Origin: Arenicella sp.
Lineage (GTDB): Bacteria > Pseudomonadota > Gammaproteobacteria > Arenicellales > Arenicellaceae
NCBI GenBank assembly: GCA_018677115.1
Contig: JAHHOC010000195.1
Coordinates: 1-5,929 of the forward strand
Reading direction: 5' to 3'
Length of the DNA stretch: 5,929 nucleotides
Shown here: positions 4,454 through 5,929 of the stretch, piece by piece
Layout: every line of letters begins with the position of its first letter
How positions within the stretch are numbered: position 1 is the stretch's first letter
Program-made: the position numbers and the translations under genes
Notes under the pieces: generated by a model
Databases searched by the model: none
Told to the model about the DNA's origin: nothing
What the model saw: only the letters and a program-made list of their open reading frames with translations

Positions 4454-5929
4454 ATGAGCACTTTTACACTGACCAGATCCGACGGCATTGCGATCATCAC
4501 CATGGACTATGCTGCACAGGCGCAGAATGTTCTCAATGAAGCTATCCGGGATGACTATGAAGCAATTATTGCCGAGGTGGAGGCAGATCCTGAATTACGC
4601 GGATTGATTTTCACCTCAGGTAAGCCAGATTGTTTTCTGGCGGGTGCGGATATCAATATGTTGCAGAGCATCGAAAGTGAAGAGCAGGCAGAGGAGAGTT
4701 GCAAGCTTCTGCACGCGATGACCCAGAGAATTATCGATATGCCGCTAACTACCGTCGCAGCCATTCATGGAACCTGTCTCGGTGGGGGGCTTGAATTGGC
4801 ACTGGCGTTCGATTATCGCGTTGCTACCGATGCCGACAGCACGCGCATCGGCGTACCTGAAGTGCAACTTGGAATTTTGCCCGGTGGCGGGGGTACCCAA
4901 CGGATTCCGCGTCTGATCGATTTGCCCACAGCGCTGGATATGCTGATGACGGGCCGTCAACTGTCTGCCAGGCGAGCCGGGGCAGTGGGCCTGGTTGATA
5001 AGGTATGCGCACCGGCAGTGCTGCAGCGGGTGGCGGAGTCTTTTATTGCCAAGGGCAAGCCGAAACGCAAACAGACATTAAAAAATAGGGTACTGGCAGG
5101 CCCGGCACGTGGCATGATCATCGCGCAGGCGCGCAAAAAAGTCATGAAAATGACTAAGGGACATTATCCGGCACCATTAAAGATATTGGAAACCGTGGAT
5201 CAGGGGCTGAGCACTGACCTGCAATCGGGTTTGCAGATCGAGGGCAGTAATTTTGCCAAGCTATTGATGTCGCCGGAATCCAAGCAGTTGGTGAATATTT
5301 TCTTTGCCACCACTGATCTCAAAAAAGACAGTGGCATTGATTCAGATGCAGAGCCCCGGGTCGTCAGCAAGGTGGGTGTACTCGGTGCCGGATTGATGGG
5401 GGCAGGAATAAGCTCGGTAACGATCGAAAAGGCCAAGCTGAACGTACGCTTGAAAGACATTAATGCCGAAGGTTTGGCTAAAGGGGTAGCTTACGTCGGC
5501 AAACTGCTGGATAAGAAACTGGCGCGCCGCAGGTTGCGCTCGAATCAGCGCGACAAAATCATGTCACGCCTTACCGGCACCACAGATTACACTGGTTTCA
5601 AGAGCGCCGATGTCGTCATTGAGGCAGTATTTGAGAGTCTCGATTTGAAACAACAGATGGTATCGGATATCGAGCGTGTGGCTGCTGACCGCGAACCGAT
5701 TTTTGCCACTAACACATCTGCCATTCCCATAGATGACGTTGCTGCCAAAGCACAACATCCGCAGCGGGTAATCGGCATGCATTACTTTTCACCGGTTGAG
5801 AAAATGCCTTTACTGGAGATTATTACCGGTAGCAAAACCGCCGACTGGGTAACCGCGACGGCTGTTAAGCTGGGCAAACAACAGGGTAAAACCGTGATCG
5901 TGGTGAATGATGGCCCGGGGTTTTATACT
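4454..5929 (+). CDS. fadJ: FadJ-type multifunctional beta-oxidation subunit, cut by the right edge
   Basis: The first 492 codons of the alpha subunit are present; E. coli FadJ has 714 residues, so roughly the last third is missing. It hydrates 2-enoyl-CoA and oxidises (S)-3-hydroxyacyl-CoA with NAD. The N-terminal crotonase domain (1-190) has the oxyanion segment FLAGADI (61-67), GGGLE with catalytic E114, and PEVQLGILPGGGGTQR with E136. A linker (about 190-305) leads to the dehydrogenase domain with the NAD motif GVLGAGLMGAG (308-318), D335 after the second strand, NTSAIPI (420-426), catalytic H443 in HYFSPVEKMPLLE, and NDGPGFYT (485-492) at the edge. HYFSPV resembles FadJ/HADHA rather than the HFFNPV of FadB. 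The ATG at 4454 follows fadI by 24 bases with only a weak upstream purine stretch, so expression probably depends on the fadI transcript. The frame is uninterrupted to the last base. Confidence 0.95.
   Translation, partial: MSTFTLTRSDGIAIITMDYAAQAQNVLNEAIRDDYEAIIAEVEADPELRGLIFTSGKPDCFLAGADINMLQSIESEEQAEESCKLLHAMTQRIIDMPLTTVAAIHGTCLGGGLELALAFDYRVATDADSTRIGVPEVQLGILPGGGGTQRIPRLIDLPTALDMLMTGRQLSARRAGAVGLVDKVCAPAVLQRVAESFIAKGKPKRKQTLKNRVLAGPARGMIIAQARKKVMKMTKGHYPAPLKILETVDQGLSTDLQSGLQIEGSNFAKLLMSPESKQLVNIFFATTDLKKDSGIDSDAEPRVVSKVGVLGAGLMGAGISSVTIEKAKLNVRLKDINAEGLAKGVAYVGKLLDKKLARRRLRSNQRDKIMSRLTGTTDYTGFKSADVVIEAVFESLDLKQQMVSDIERVAADREPIFATNTSAIPIDDVAAKAQHPQRVIGMHYFSPVEKMPLLEIITGSKTADWVTATAVKLGKQQGKTVIVVNDGPGFYT

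Noticed and set aside
4445..5929. Assignment of the alpha subunit as FadB with a FadA partner
   Set aside because: FadB usually precedes FadA and carries HFFNPV at the catalytic His. Here the thiolase comes first, is of the longer FadI type, and the motif is HYFSPVEKM, as in FadJ/HADHA.

Overview
The window looks like ordinary chromosomal DNA of a gammaproteobacterium. The best evidence is a fadI-fadJ gene pair in the order seen in Enterobacteria and related marine Gammaproteobacteria, with protein motifs close to the E. coli FadI and FadJ versions rather than FadA and FadB. Base composition is moderate and genes are tightly packed. I see no mobile element, CRISPR array, tRNA or rRNA. The assignment to class is an inference from two proteins; I cannot name a genus.

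Left part (1-2734, all genes on the minus strand). Reading in the direction of transcription, a short PII-like NIF3-type protein (2734-2369) overlaps by four bases (ATGA) with a class I SAM-dependent methyltransferase (2372-1623). After a gap of about 320 bases comes an MscS-family mechanosensitive channel (1302-226). After another gap of 165 bases, the first 20 codons of a further minus-strand gene run off the left edge (60-1). The two gaps on either side of the channel gene share a degenerate 36-base direct repeat. Its conserved blocks fall on possible -35 and -10 boxes facing the downstream gene in each case.

Middle (2735-3136). This is a divergent intergenic region of about 400 bases. It holds a candidate minus-strand promoter for the NIF3-like/methyltransferase pair, a 29-base pure A/T tract, a candidate plus-strand promoter, and an inverted repeat in the predicted leader of fadI. 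A strong Shine-Dalgarno sequence fixes the fadI start.

Right part (3137-5929, plus strand). fadI encodes a trifunctional-protein-type thiolase. It is followed after 24 bases by fadJ, the multifunctional enoyl-CoA hydratase/3-hydroxyacyl-CoA dehydrogenase subunit, which is cut by the window edge after 492 codons. Together they would form the membrane-independent alpha/beta beta-oxidation complex: FadJ hydrates and oxidises the enoyl-CoA, and FadI cleaves the 3-ketoacyl-CoA with CoA.

I did not find a convincing undescribed system. The points most worth checking are the shared repeat around the channel gene, the inverted repeat ahead of fadI, a 9-mer shared by the two divergent promoters, and the coupled NIF3-like/methyltransferase pair.
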